The position numbers and the translations under genes are program-made. 64,000 bases of DNA from an uncultured Lachnospiraceae bacterium (lineage in GTDB: Bacteria; Bacillota; Clostridia; Lachnospirales; Lachnospiraceae): the NCBI GenBank assembly GCA_910579935.1, contig CAJTVQ010000009.1, forward strand, positions 1-64,000, written 5' to 3'. This document shows positions 25,079 to 33,604 of this stretch, one piece after another. Position 1 is the first letter of the stretch. The number at the start of each line of letters is the position of its first letter. Below the pieces are notes generated by a model. That model worked only from the letters and a program-made list of their open reading frames with translations, was not told where the DNA came from and searched no databases.

Positions 25079-26041
25079 ATGAATCCGATAGTAGAAGAAA
25101 TCAGTAAAATTGGTATAGTGCCGGTAATCGCACTGGATGATGTAAAGGACGCAAAACCGCTGGCAGAGGCATTGTGCAAGGGTGGGCTTCCCTGTGCGGA
25201 AGTTACGTTCCGGACAGATGCAGCGGAGGAATCCATCCGCGTAATGGCACAGGAGTTTCCCGAAATGCTGGTTGGTGCAGGAACCGTTTTGACGACTGAG
25301 CAGGTAGACCGTGCGATAGGAGCAGGCGCAAAGTTTATTGTCAGCCCCGGTTTAAACCCGAAAGTAGTATCTTACTGCCTTGAGAAAAACGTTCCGATAC
25401 TTCCGGGAACGGCTAATCCCAGCGATGTGGAAGCAGCCATTGAATTAGGACTGGAAGTCGTGAAGTTCTTCCCCGCAGAGCAGGCAGGCGGTATCAATAT
25501 GATTAAGGCAATGAGCGCACCGTATACGAAGATGAAGTTCATGCCTACCGGCGGTGTCAATGCCAATAACCTGAAAGATTATCTTGATTTTAATAAGATT
25601 GTTGCATGCGGCGGTAGCTGGATGGTAAAGAAAGACTTAGTATCTGCAGGCAAATTTGATGAAATTGAAGCGCTGACAAGGGAAGCGGTAAATAAGATGC
25701 TGGGCTTTGAATTAAGACATATCGGTATCAATGCGCCGGATGCGGATTCTGCAGACAAGACAGCAGGCGCTTTTGAAGCAATCTTCGGAATGACCAGGAA
25801 AGAAGGTAATAGTTCCATCTTTGCAGGTACGGCTGTGGAAGTTATGAAGACACCTTATCTTGGGGCAAACGGACATATTGCAATCGGCACGAACTATATC
25901 GAAAGAGCCGTTTATCATTTGGAGAGACAAGGTGTGGTATTTGATGAGGATACGGCTAAGAAAGACGATAAGGGCAATCTGAAAGCTATTTACCTCAAAG
26001 ATGAGATTGGCGGATTCGCGGTTCATCTTGTACAGAAATAA
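25079..26041 (+). CDS. KDPG/KHG-type aldolase fused to a VOC domain
   Basis: Residues 1-205 form a class I 2-keto-3-deoxy-6-phosphogluconate aldolase barrel: AEVTFRTDAAE carries the catalytic glutamate, LVGAGTVLT and PGTANPSDVEAA are family motifs, and the Schiff-base lysine is in LEVVKFFPAEQAGG. It splits KDPG to pyruvate and glyceraldehyde-3-phosphate and ends the pathway started by KduI. Residues about 213-320 are an extra vicinal-oxygen-chelate (glyoxalase-like) domain, beginning LRHIGINAPDADSADK and ending GGFAVHLVQK. Ordinary Eda is about 210 residues. The role of the VOC part is unknown. No KDG kinase is encoded in this window, so the phosphorylation step is elsewhere. Start behind AGAAAGGATGAGACG. 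Confidence 0.9.
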   Translation: MNPIVEEISKIGIVPVIALDDVKDAKPLAEALCKGGLPCAEVTFRTDAAEESIRVMAQEFPEMLVGAGTVLTTEQVDRAIGAGAKFIVSPGLNPKVVSYCLEKNVPILPGTANPSDVEAAIELGLEVVKFFPAEQAGGINMIKAMSAPYTKMKFMPTGGVNANNLKDYLDFNKIVACGGSWMVKKDLVSAGKFDEIEALTREAVNKMLGFELRHIGINAPDADSADKTAGAFEAIFGMTRKEGNSSIFAGTAVEVMKTPYLGANGHIAIGTNYIERAVYHLERQGVVFDEDTAKKDDKGNLKAIYLKDEIGGFAVHLVQK

Positions 26042-26059
26042 TGGTTTTTATAATATTTT

Positions 26060-26917
26060 CTATTTGGGAGCCGCTGGCATATGAGTCAGCGGTTCTTTTC
26101 TGAGTTTGGACGGGGAAATCCCCAGTTTTTTCTTAAAGACATCACAAAAGTAGTTACTGTTGCTAAATCCGGACTGAGCGGCGACTTCCAATATGGGAAG
26201 ACTGGTTTCCATAAGCAGCTTTTGCGCATGGTTGATTTTTATCATGGTAAGGAAATCGGAGTAGGAGCTTTCCAGATTAGAGGTGAAAAGTCTTGACAGA
26301 TGTCCTGGGGATACATGAATTTCCTGTGCGGTTTGCAGCAGGGAAGGGTCAGAAGAGAAATTCAGTTCCATGTACCGGATTGCTTCAAAAAGCAGCTGGT
26401 GTCTGCTGGGGGATGAAGACAGAGGTTGGAGTTCACTTATCTGTCCGCGCAGTATAGTAATGCATATCCAGGTAAATATGCTTTCTAACATCAGGTTGGA
26501 ATAGGAATCAAAGTGATTCCACTCTTCTTCCATGTCGGAGAGCAGGGACAGTATCTTTTCGGAAGCAGCCGGGGTAACATGAATGGCTATTTGAGAAAAA
26601 AGCCGGTCAAATGCCTGCTGACCGATGGTATCGATCAATTTTTCCACAACACAGTCTTTGAACTTAATACTGAAATTTTCATAATCCTGAGAAGAACCGG
26701 GAGCAGTTCTGTGCGGCATATTTTTATGAATGAAAACAATGGTTCCGGGATGAATGAGAGCAGTCTTTTCAGGGGTGATGATAATCCTGTCTCCTGTCAG
26801 CATATATCCGAAGCTGTAATAATCTCCGTATATTTCCATATTTGGCATGAAATAGCTTCCACTTTTCAGCCTGCGTTCAATTTTGAAGTGATAACCGGAA
26901 GGTAAGGGTGCGGACAT
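26060..26917 (-). CDS. AraC-family transcriptional regulator
   Basis: The 285-residue protein has an N-terminal beta-rich sensing domain (VFIHKNMPHRTAPGS region) and a C-terminal AraC DNA-binding domain (AQEIHVSPGHLSRLF and EVAAQSGFSNSNYFCDVF followed by GISPSKLRKE). It is convergent with the aldolase gene and its 3' end covers the probable aldolase terminator. It is divergent from the HExxH protein gene. Its targets may be the uronate genes, giving a third regulator for the locus, or the divergent gene. The start at 26917 follows AAAAAAGGAGAAAAAAC. Confidence 0.88.
   Translation of the reverse strand: MSAPLPSGYHFKIERRLKSGSYFMPNMEIYGDYYSFGYMLTGDRIIITPEKTALIHPGTIVFIHKNMPHRTAPGSSQDYENFSIKFKDCVVEKLIDTIGQQAFDRLFSQIAIHVTPAASEKILSLLSDMEEEWNHFDSYSNLMLESIFTWICITILRGQISELQPLSSSPSRHQLLFEAIRYMELNFSSDPSLLQTAQEIHVSPGHLSRLFTSNLESSYSDFLTMIKINHAQKLLMETSLPILEVAAQSGFSNSNYFCDVFKKKLGISPSKLRKEPLTHMPAAPK
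26068..26099 (+). terminator. Probable terminator of the kdu operon
   Basis: GAGCCGCTG (26068-26076) pairs with CAGCGGTTC (26087-26095), with one G-T pair, followed by TTTTC. It lies inside the 3' end of the convergent AraC gene. Confidence 0.55.
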
Positions 26918-27053
26918 GTTTTTTCTCCTTTTTTACGCTTTATGTACAGTATAGCATAAAATCTGAAAAATACATCCAGATTATTATAAAATTAGAGGAA
27001 AATACGGATTTTATACTTTATACTGAAATAAAAAAAAGGAAGGAATGGGATGT

Positions 27054-27983
27054 ATGATGAGAAAAACAGAGAAAAAAACGGAAAAAAGTATAAAGATATA
27101 TGTGGCCATAGCAGCCGTAATCCTGTTGTCTGTTGTGATGCTTGTCGGAATGAATACCTGTGCAAAGGAAAAGGCGCCGGATACCTTAAAAGTAGATGTG
27201 GTATGTCAGAAGGACTATTGGAATGTGCTGGACTTAAGTAATATGTCATTTTCTAATGAAGAAGAAGCGGAAGCATTAGCCCAGCAGTATTTGGCAGAGA
27301 TTGAAGAACTGTTGGAACTGGACGGCTGGTGGAAGGAAATAAATCCGGATGCGGATACGCTGCTGTTAAACTGGCAGATGGCAAATACTCCGGAATCATA
27401 TGCAATGGGCAATGTGGTGAAATCAGGTGCAAATACAGTGGAAGGCAGCGTGCTCATATCCATAAAAGGGGGCGGAGATGGTGCGCTTGCACATGAATTA
27501 GCCCATGTAATTGGTTTTGGGGGAAAGTTTTCCTATGCTTTGGCTGATGGAATTTGCGAATATGTACAGGCGGAAGTAGGAGAAAATTTATATCGCTTCA
27601 ACCAGGAATGGGATTGGCAGGAAATGTGGGCGGTAATGTTCAGGTACGAGTATGGATACAATGAGGAAGTACAGAAACAGATAGAGGAAATCTGCAGCTA
27701 TGTAGGGGCTGTTCACGTAGGTTATCCTTATGGACAGACGCGGGAACAGGTAATGTGGTATCAGTTAAATCATTCTTTTGTCCGCTATTTAATCGAACAG
27801 TACGGGCTGACTCCCGTGAAGCAGATTGCCCTGCAGGGTGAGGACGAGAATTCCTATGAGGTATATTTAGGAAAGACGTTGGAAGAACTGCGGCAGGATT
27901 GGATCGATTACCTGCTGAATCTGGAGACGGATATTACAATAGAAGATATAATACAATATTACATGGAGATACAAGGGAATTAG
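27054..27983 (+). CDS. Membrane-anchored HExxH (gluzincin-like) protein
   Basis: The start is taken at ATG 27054, ten bases after AAGGAAGG; ATG 27045 is too close. An N-terminal membrane helix at about 19-37 (IYVAIAAVILLSVVMLVGM) anchors an extracellular domain. Near residue 148 lies GALAHELAHVIGFGG, a HExxH zinc motif, followed about 20 residues on by ADGICEYVQAE. That supplies a glutamate as third ligand, which is the layout of gluzincin peptidases. The C-terminal half is helical. It may be a cell-surface peptidase; the substrate is unknown. It is unlike a named family that I can recall. The gene is divergent from the AraC regulator and monocistronic by appearance. Confidence 0.6.
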   Translation: MMRKTEKKTEKSIKIYVAIAAVILLSVVMLVGMNTCAKEKAPDTLKVDVVCQKDYWNVLDLSNMSFSNEEEAEALAQQYLAEIEELLELDGWWKEINPDADTLLLNWQMANTPESYAMGNVVKSGANTVEGSVLISIKGGGDGALAHELAHVIGFGGKFSYALADGICEYVQAEVGENLYRFNQEWDWQEMWAVMFRYEYGYNEEVQKQIEEICSYVGAVHVGYPYGQTREQVMWYQLNHSFVRYLIEQYGLTPVKQIALQGEDENSYEVYLGKTLEELRQDWIDYLLNLETDITIEDIIQYYMEIQGN

Positions 27984-28074
27984 GCGACTGGATTTCAAGT
28001 TTAATTTATTGTTGAATACTGCCTATGGGTTTGATAAAATATAGATGAAATTTCATATAGGCAGGAGAAAAAAT

Positions 28075-29739
28075 ATGGCAAGGGTGGTATCAATAGGTGC
28101 GCAGGATTTTGAAAGTTTAATATTGAATGATTGCTTTTATGTGGATAAGACGTTGTTTATTAAGGAATGGTGGGAAAGCAGGGATAGCGTTACACTGGTT
28201 ACCCGTCCGCGGCGTTTTGGAAAAACCCTGAATATGAGTATGCTGGAACGGTTCTGGAATCTTAAGTACAAGGGGAAAGGAGAACTTTTTCAGGGATTGG
28301 ATATATGGAAAGAAGAAAAGTACAGAACCTTGCAGGGGACTTATCCTGTCATTAGTCTGTCTTTTGCCGGAGTAAAAGAAACAAATTATGCTTTTACAAA
28401 ACTTGCGATAAATTATATTCTGTTGGATTTGTATTCCCAGCATGATTATCTTAGGGAAAGCGATGTGCTGACTGCGCAGGAGAAGGCATACTTTAGAAAT
28501 GTATCATCTCAGATGAATGAAGTGGAAGCATCTTTGGCAATCCATAATTTGTGCAAATTCCTGTACCGTTATTATCATAAGAAAGTAATTATTTTGCTTG
28601 ATGAGTATGATACGCCTATGCAGGAAGCGTATATGAATGGGTTTTGGGATGAAATGGTTTCTTTCATAAGAAATTTATTTAACAATACGTTTAAGACGAA
28701 TCCATATATGGAGCGGGCGGTTTTGACCGGAATTACAAGGATCAGTAAAGAATCCATGTTTTCAGATCTGAATAATTTGAATGTAGTTACAACTTCATCC
28801 AATGCATATGCTTCCTGTTTTGGTTTTACGGAAACGGAAGTTTTTGCGGCTATGGATGAGTATGGAATGACAAATAAAGATGAAGTGAAGTATTGGTACG
28901 ATGGTTTTTCCATTGGTAAGCTGGCGGATATATATAATCCATGGTCAATTATTAATTTCCTGAAGACAGGAAAATTGAAAACTTACTGGGCAAACACAAG
29001 TTCTAACGGACTGGTGGGGACTTTGCTCCGGCAGGGCAGCCGGAATATGAAAATGGAGTTTGAACAATTGCTTTCCGGAGGGACAATTGAAAGCCGGGTC
29101 GATGAGGAAATTGTATTTCATCAACTGGGGAAGAATGAAAATGCAGTATGGAGTCTTCTGCTGGCAGGAGGATATCTGAGGATTGCAGAGATGCATGGGA
29201 ATAATTATAGAATGATGCTGACCAATTATGAAGTAAAACAGATGTTTGAAAATATGGTGCTTGATTGGTTCGGAACAGATCAGTCAAATTATAATGGTTT
29301 TGTTTGTGCTTTGTTAAAGGGTGATTTAAAGGCAATGAATGGTTATATGAACCGTGTTTGTGTTTCAATGTTCAGTTCTTTTGACGGTGGAAATCATCCT
29401 TCGGAGGAAACCGGACCGGAAAGATTTTATCATGGTTTTGTTTTGGGGCTTTTGGTTGAGCTTTCCGGCAGGTATGTAGTGACTTCCAATCGGGAGAGCG
29501 GATTTGGACGGTACGATGTCATGATGGAGCCTTTAAACAAAGAAGATGATGGTATCATTTTAGAATTCAAAATACATGACGCAGAAGAAGAAAAAGACCT
29601 GAAAGCAACAGTACAGGCGGCATTGCGACAGATAAGAGAAAAACGGTACGAACAGGTTTTGCTTGACCATGGAATAGGGGAGGAACGTATCAGGAAGTAT
29701 GGATTTGCTTTTCAGGGGAAAAAAGTATTGATTGGATAG
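28075..29739 (+). CDS. AAA-ATPase-like / PD-(D/E)XK nuclease family protein
   Basis: The 554-residue protein is called from ATG 28075 behind GGCAGGAGAAAAAAT. The N-terminal AAA-ATPase-like domain has a Walker A of the form TRPRRFGKTLNMS (about 43-55) and Walker B IILLDEYDTPM near 180. The C-terminal domain (DUF1703-type) has the PD-(D/E)XK elements GRYDVMMEP and IILEFKI near 500-520. These genes are numerous in gut Clostridia and Bacteroidetes, often in many copies, and are suspected of roles in mobile elements or defence, but no biochemical role is established. It stands alone here without partner genes. Confidence 0.88.
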   Translation: MARVVSIGAQDFESLILNDCFYVDKTLFIKEWWESRDSVTLVTRPRRFGKTLNMSMLERFWNLKYKGKGELFQGLDIWKEEKYRTLQGTYPVISLSFAGVKETNYAFTKLAINYILLDLYSQHDYLRESDVLTAQEKAYFRNVSSQMNEVEASLAIHNLCKFLYRYYHKKVIILLDEYDTPMQEAYMNGFWDEMVSFIRNLFNNTFKTNPYMERAVLTGITRISKESMFSDLNNLNVVTTSSNAYASCFGFTETEVFAAMDEYGMTNKDEVKYWYDGFSIGKLADIYNPWSIINFLKTGKLKTYWANTSSNGLVGTLLRQGSRNMKMEFEQLLSGGTIESRVDEEIVFHQLGKNENAVWSLLLAGGYLRIAEMHGNNYRMMLTNYEVKQMFENMVLDWFGTDQSNYNGFVCALLKGDLKAMNGYMNRVCVSMFSSFDGGNHPSEETGPERFYHGFVLGLLVELSGRYVVTSNRESGFGRYDVMMEPLNKEDDGIILEFKIHDAEEEKDLKATVQAALRQIREKRYEQVLLDHGIGEERIRKYGFAFQGKKVLIG

Positions 29740-29793
29740 TATAAATAAAAGCTGCAAATTGTTAGATTGTCAGCAGTGTGGAGGTTGTCAGCC

Positions 29794-31017
29794 ATGGCTT
29801 TATTTAATAAGAAGAAAGAAAAGAAAATGGAAGCAGATATGCAGGAGGCAAATGTTACCCTGTATAGCAGCGGGAATGATCATTCAAAAATACAGAGTGT
29901 GGCAGAAGGTATTTTCCGCGGCAATACGGCAAAGGTGGTTCCGGATACGGACAACCGGTTTCAGGTGCAGTTACAGGATGGGACATTTCTTAATTTTGTA
30001 ATCGTTACGGAAGCGGAAGAACTGCAAAAGCAGACAAACGGCATGGCGAATTTCTTTGCCCGGGCGCCGCTTGCCAATGAGCAGGTGAAGCAGGAAAGCA
30101 TACGCCAGATTCTGCTATTTGACTGTATCATCGGAATTGTTTTTCCAGTGGATTCCAATGAAGAACGGACCGGATATATCATGGGCAGGCTGAACGACCT
30201 GGCCGGACAACTACGTGCATTTACGCTTTATCCGAATATGCATCTGTTTGCACCGGATGGCAGACTGTTGATTTCCATAGACGGTAAGTCGGATTTTGAG
30301 GAATTTTATCCCATTGCCAGCAGTGCAATGTTTGACCGGACAGAGACGGAAGAAGACAGGAAGCGTAAGGAAAGGTCAATAAAAATTCTGAGGGAGAAGG
30401 GAATCCCGTACATAGAGCATATGAAAGTGTCTGCTTATGAAACGGAAAGCAGGATTCCGTCCAAGGAGGAGATTGTGCACCGGCTGACGGCTGTCTTTGC
30501 AGCATGCATCAAGAGTGAGGTATATACTTGCGGAGAATATGAGGACTGCGAAGGAAAAACAATGGAGATGCTTGGCAGATTAAATGAGCTGTATCAGTAT
30601 TCCGGTTATTTGTCAGAAGAAGAAAAAGCATATCTGGCAGATGTATCGCCCGATTCTTCCGCCCATAGTAAATTTAACTGGAGATATGAAGGCTGTGCGG
30701 TTTTGCTCTGGGCACTGTCTCTGATGGAATTAAAACCGCCGGTGGAGTATTGTGATGTTGCCGGAATAGGCGTTGTTCTTTGGGAAAATGATTTTGGCAG
30801 TCTGATGGTTCAGGCAGTCCTGCGGGACAGGGAAGAAATCCTGGATATGCAGGATTTGATTTATCGTTACGACTGGGCATGTGTGGAGGCGAGGATCAGG
30901 CGGCAGGAGATTCCTGCGCTGGATAGTGAGATTATTTATGAATGGCATTATGCGTTGAACTGGCTGACTTCGGTGGATGGCATTACGGATTGGGACAGGG
31001 TGTCAGCGAGGACATAA
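29794..31017 (+). CDS. DUF4272-domain protein
   Basis: The 407-residue cytoplasmic protein starts at ATG 29794 (MALFNKKKEKK) behind GTGGAGGTTG. The part from about residue 195 (LREKGIPYIEHMKV, then PSKEEIVHRLTAVFAA) looks like a DUF4272 domain, with the tryptophan-rich stretch NWRYEGCAVLLWALSLME as a family landmark. The first 190 residues are a separate domain with a strand-rich pattern. The function is unknown. It follows the AAA-ATPase-like gene by 54 bases and could share its transcript. Confidence 0.75.
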   Translation: MALFNKKKEKKMEADMQEANVTLYSSGNDHSKIQSVAEGIFRGNTAKVVPDTDNRFQVQLQDGTFLNFVIVTEAEELQKQTNGMANFFARAPLANEQVKQESIRQILLFDCIIGIVFPVDSNEERTGYIMGRLNDLAGQLRAFTLYPNMHLFAPDGRLLISIDGKSDFEEFYPIASSAMFDRTETEEDRKRKERSIKILREKGIPYIEHMKVSAYETESRIPSKEEIVHRLTAVFAACIKSEVYTCGEYEDCEGKTMEMLGRLNELYQYSGYLSEEEKAYLADVSPDSSAHSKFNWRYEGCAVLLWALSLMELKPPVEYCDVAGIGVVLWENDFGSLMVQAVLRDREEILDMQDLIYRYDWACVEARIRRQEIPALDSEIIYEWHYALNWLTSVDGITDWDRVSART

Positions 31018-31075
31018 GCTGTATCATACATGGATTTTGGAATAAAATTGACAGACAGGTATAGGAGGATACGGG

Positions 31076-32032
31076 ATGAAAATTGTGATTTTGGAAAGGG
31101 ACAGCGTGGGAAAAGATGTTTCTGTGGAGTGTCTGAAAGATTTGGGGGAAGTAACGGCTTATTCGAATACATCTGCAGGAGAAGCAGCGGAACGGGTGCG
31201 GGATGCGGAAATCATTATTGCCAATAAATCCCCGCTGAATGAGGAGACGTTAAAGGATGCGGCAGGGGTAAAGCTGATCTGTGAATTTGCCACGGGGTAT
31301 GACAACGTGGATTTGGAATACTGCCGCGGCAGGGGGATCAAGGTGGCGAATGTAGTGAATTATTCCACGGCGGCGGTTGCCCAGCACACCTTTGCTTTGT
31401 GCTTTTATATTTTAGAAAAACTGCATCATTATGACCATTATGTAAAGTCCGGAGAATATGCGGCGCAGTCCCGTTTTTCCAATTTTGACCTGCCATTTAC
31501 CGAACTGGACGGAAAGACATGGGGAATTATCGGAATGGGAAATATTGGACGGAAGGTGGCACAGATAGCGGAAGTGTTCGGATGCAGAGTAATATTCTAT
31601 TCCGCATCGGGAAAGAGCAGTTGTACCGAATACGAGCGGGTGGAGCTGGATACGTTGCTTGGGGAATCGGATTTTCTTTCCATTCATTGTCCGCTGAGCG
31701 ACAGAACAAGGAATCTGATAGACTTGGATGCTTTGAAAAAAATGAAGAAAACGGCCATATTGATCAATGTGGCAAGAGGGCCGGTGGTAAATGATGAGGC
31801 ATTGTATACGGCATTGACGGAAGAACTGATCGCAGGAGCGGGACTGGATGTTACGGGGACGGAACCAATGAAGGAATCCAATCCGTTAAGCAGGATCATG
31901 GACAGCAACAAACTGATCATTACGCCGCATCTGGCATGGGCGAGTATCGAGGCGCGCAATCGTGTGGTGGAGGAAACATATAAGAATATCGAGGCTTTTT
32001 GCCGCGGTGAAAATAGGAATGTGGTAAATTGA
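31076..32032 (+). CDS. D-isomer-specific 2-hydroxyacid dehydrogenase
   Basis: The 318-residue enzyme of the glyoxylate/hydroxypyruvate reductase group has an NAD-binding motif WGIIGMGNIGRKVAQ (about 145-159) and the substrate arginine region NVARGPVVNDEALY. An acidic residue in LDVTGTEPM and a histidine in ITPHLAW complete the Arg-Glu-His catalytic set. It reduces a 2-keto acid such as hydroxypyruvate or glyoxylate. The start at 31076 follows AGGAGGATACGGG. It may be unrelated to the uronate locus, although keto-acid metabolism would fit. Confidence 0.9.
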   Translation: MKIVILERDSVGKDVSVECLKDLGEVTAYSNTSAGEAAERVRDAEIIIANKSPLNEETLKDAAGVKLICEFATGYDNVDLEYCRGRGIKVANVVNYSTAAVAQHTFALCFYILEKLHHYDHYVKSGEYAAQSRFSNFDLPFTELDGKTWGIIGMGNIGRKVAQIAEVFGCRVIFYSASGKSSCTEYERVELDTLLGESDFLSIHCPLSDRTRNLIDLDALKKMKKTAILINVARGPVVNDEALYTALTEELIAGAGLDVTGTEPMKESNPLSRIMDSNKLIITPHLAWASIEARNRVVEETYKNIEAFCRGENRNVVN

Positions 32033-32049
32033 CAGATGGCAGGGGGGTA

Positions 32050-32193
32050 ATGGAATATGCGGCAAGGGAAGCCGAAAATAGGGATTGGGTTCCAATGAAA
32101 GTAATGGATAAAGAGGATGTACGGGGCAGGGATATGGTTACTTTATGTCTGTGGTTCCCTATCCCGCGCATCGGAAAGCATTATATGTTCTGA
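32050..32193 (+). CDS. Possible 47-residue small protein
   Basis: An ATG at 32050 directly behind AGGGGGGTA opens a 47-codon frame (MEYAAREAENRDW at the start, ending IGKHYMF). It overlaps the 3' end of the convergent mtnN by 13 bases and begins 15 bases after the dehydrogenase stop. The good ribosome binding site and composition are in its favour; short length and lack of any recognised homology are against it. Confidence 0.25.
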   Translation: MEYAAREAENRDWVPMKVMDKEDVRGRDMVTLCLWFPIPRIGKHYMF

Positions 32194-32885
32194 AGCATGC
32201 GCGCCACCAGCTTTGCACAGTCCTGTGCCGCTTTTTTCTCAAAAGCGGGGTAGTCCATTTCGGCGCTGTTGTCCGCTTTGTCGGAGATCGCGCGGATGAT
32301 GACAAAGGGGATTTCATTCAGGGTAGCGGCATGTGCGATGGCTGCTCCTTCCATTTCTGTGCAGGAGCCGGAAAACAGGCTGATAAGTTTTTCCTTTACG
32401 GTCTGGTCACTGATAAACTGGTCGCCGCTCACCACCCGTCCGGTAAAAACATGGATATCGGGGTTGGCTTCCTGACAGGAGGTTTCTGCCAGATTTACCA
32501 GGTCAGGATCTGCGGCAAATTCCCTTTTCCCTAACTGGGGAACTTCTCCGGGCTGGTAGCCGAAGATGGTGGCATCCATGTCATGATACAGGGCATCGGT
32601 GGATACGACAACGTCACCGATATCAATAGCCGCATTCAGGGAACCTGCTACTCCGGTATTGATGATATGGGTCACATGAAAGAGATCCGCAAGTATCTGT
32701 ACACAGATACCGGCATTTACCTTGCCCACACCGCTTCGCACGATGACTACTTCCCGATTGTTCAGGATGCCTTCATGAAATTCCATGGAGGCTTTTTTTA
32801 CAATATTCTTTATCTGCATCTGTGCTTTCAGGGTTTCTACTTCCAGCTCCATAGCTCCTATGATTCCGATTCTTTTCATTTTCAA
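32181..32885 (-). CDS. mtnN: 5'-methylthioadenosine/S-adenosylhomocysteine nucleosidase
   Basis: The 234-residue enzyme hydrolyses S-adenosylhomocysteine and methylthioadenosine to adenine and the thioribose part. Visible are the N-terminal GAMELEVETL (catalytic glutamate), the substrate loop CTEMEGAAIAHAA, and the catalytic aspartate in IRAISDKAD near 197-205. The length is normal. It lies 51 bases downstream of luxS on the same strand, and together they form the two-step activated-methyl detoxification route. Start behind AGAAAGGTAACG. Confidence 0.96.
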   Translation of the reverse strand: MKMKRIGIIGAMELEVETLKAQMQIKNIVKKASMEFHEGILNNREVVIVRSGVGKVNAGICVQILADLFHVTHIINTGVAGSLNAAIDIGDVVVSTDALYHDMDATIFGYQPGEVPQLGKREFAADPDLVNLAETSCQEANPDIHVFTGRVVSGDQFISDQTVKEKLISLFSGSCTEMEGAAIAHAATLNEIPFVIIRAISDKADNSAEMDYPAFEKKAAQDCAKLVARMLQNI

Positions 32886-32936
32886 ACGTTACCTTTCTAT
32901 TTTATAATGGTATGAATTTATGATGGGGAAGTGGTT

Positions 32937-33416
32937 TTATCCGGGATAGATCAGGCGGCTGTCATCAATGTGGTAAAGTACGTTGTTTAAGAATCTGTCC
33001 GCCAGATAATTTGCCATTCCGAGATTCATGTCCAGGTAATTGCCGCAGTCTCTGGCGCTGGCGCCGGGGACTTCGTCCCTGAAATCACGGATGAATTCAT
33101 ATAATTCCACCATCAGGGGTACGATATCTTTCGAAGAATAGTCGCCTGCAAGAAGCAGGTAGAATCCGGTCCGGCAGCCCATGGGTCCGAAATAGATGGT
33201 TTTTTCCCCATATTCTTTATGGTTGCGCAGGAAGGTGGCCGCGAGATGTTCGATGGTGTGCATTTCCGCGGTGTTCATCACAGGTTCCTCGTTGGGGGAA
33301 GTCATCCGCAGATCAAAAGTGGTAATTACTTCTTTCCCTACGCTGTCCTTGCGCGAGACGTATACACCGGGCTGTAATTTTATGTGGTCAATTGTAAAAC
33401 TTGTAATTTTTTCCAT
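32937..33416 (-). CDS. luxS: S-ribosylhomocysteine lyase LuxS
   Basis: The 159-residue enzyme converts S-ribosylhomocysteine to homocysteine and the AI-2 precursor DPD. The metal-binding HxxEH is seen as MHTIEHLAATF (about 53-63), and the third ligand cysteine in ARDCGNYLDMN near 126. It starts at 33416 behind AAAGGAGAGCAAAT and is the first gene of the luxS-mtnN unit. Confidence 0.97.
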   Translation of the reverse strand: MEKITSFTIDHIKLQPGVYVSRKDSVGKEVITTFDLRMTSPNEEPVMNTAEMHTIEHLAATFLRNHKEYGEKTIYFGPMGCRTGFYLLLAGDYSSKDIVPLMVELYEFIRDFRDEVPGASARDCGNYLDMNLGMANYLADRFLNNVLYHIDDSRLIYPG

Positions 33417-33450
33417 ATTTGCTCTCCTTTATGCTATCTGCTTACCTTCT

Positions 33451-33478
33451 ATTTTACATTGTATGTGATGAATGACAA
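33451..33478 (-). promoter_or_regulatory. luxS: Probable sigma-A promoter of luxS-mtnN
   Basis: On the minus strand TTGTCA (33478-33473) and TAAAAT (33456-33451) are 16 bp apart, about 35 bases before the luxS start codon. Confidence 0.55.
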
Positions 33479-33604
33479 GTGAAAATTAAGAATTATTAAA
33501 AAAAAATTTAGAAATAAGAAGGGGTCACTTTGCTATAATGAAGCTGATATTGAATGGAATTGACTGTGGGTATGGAATTGATTATAGGAGAGGAAGGGAA
33601 TCTT

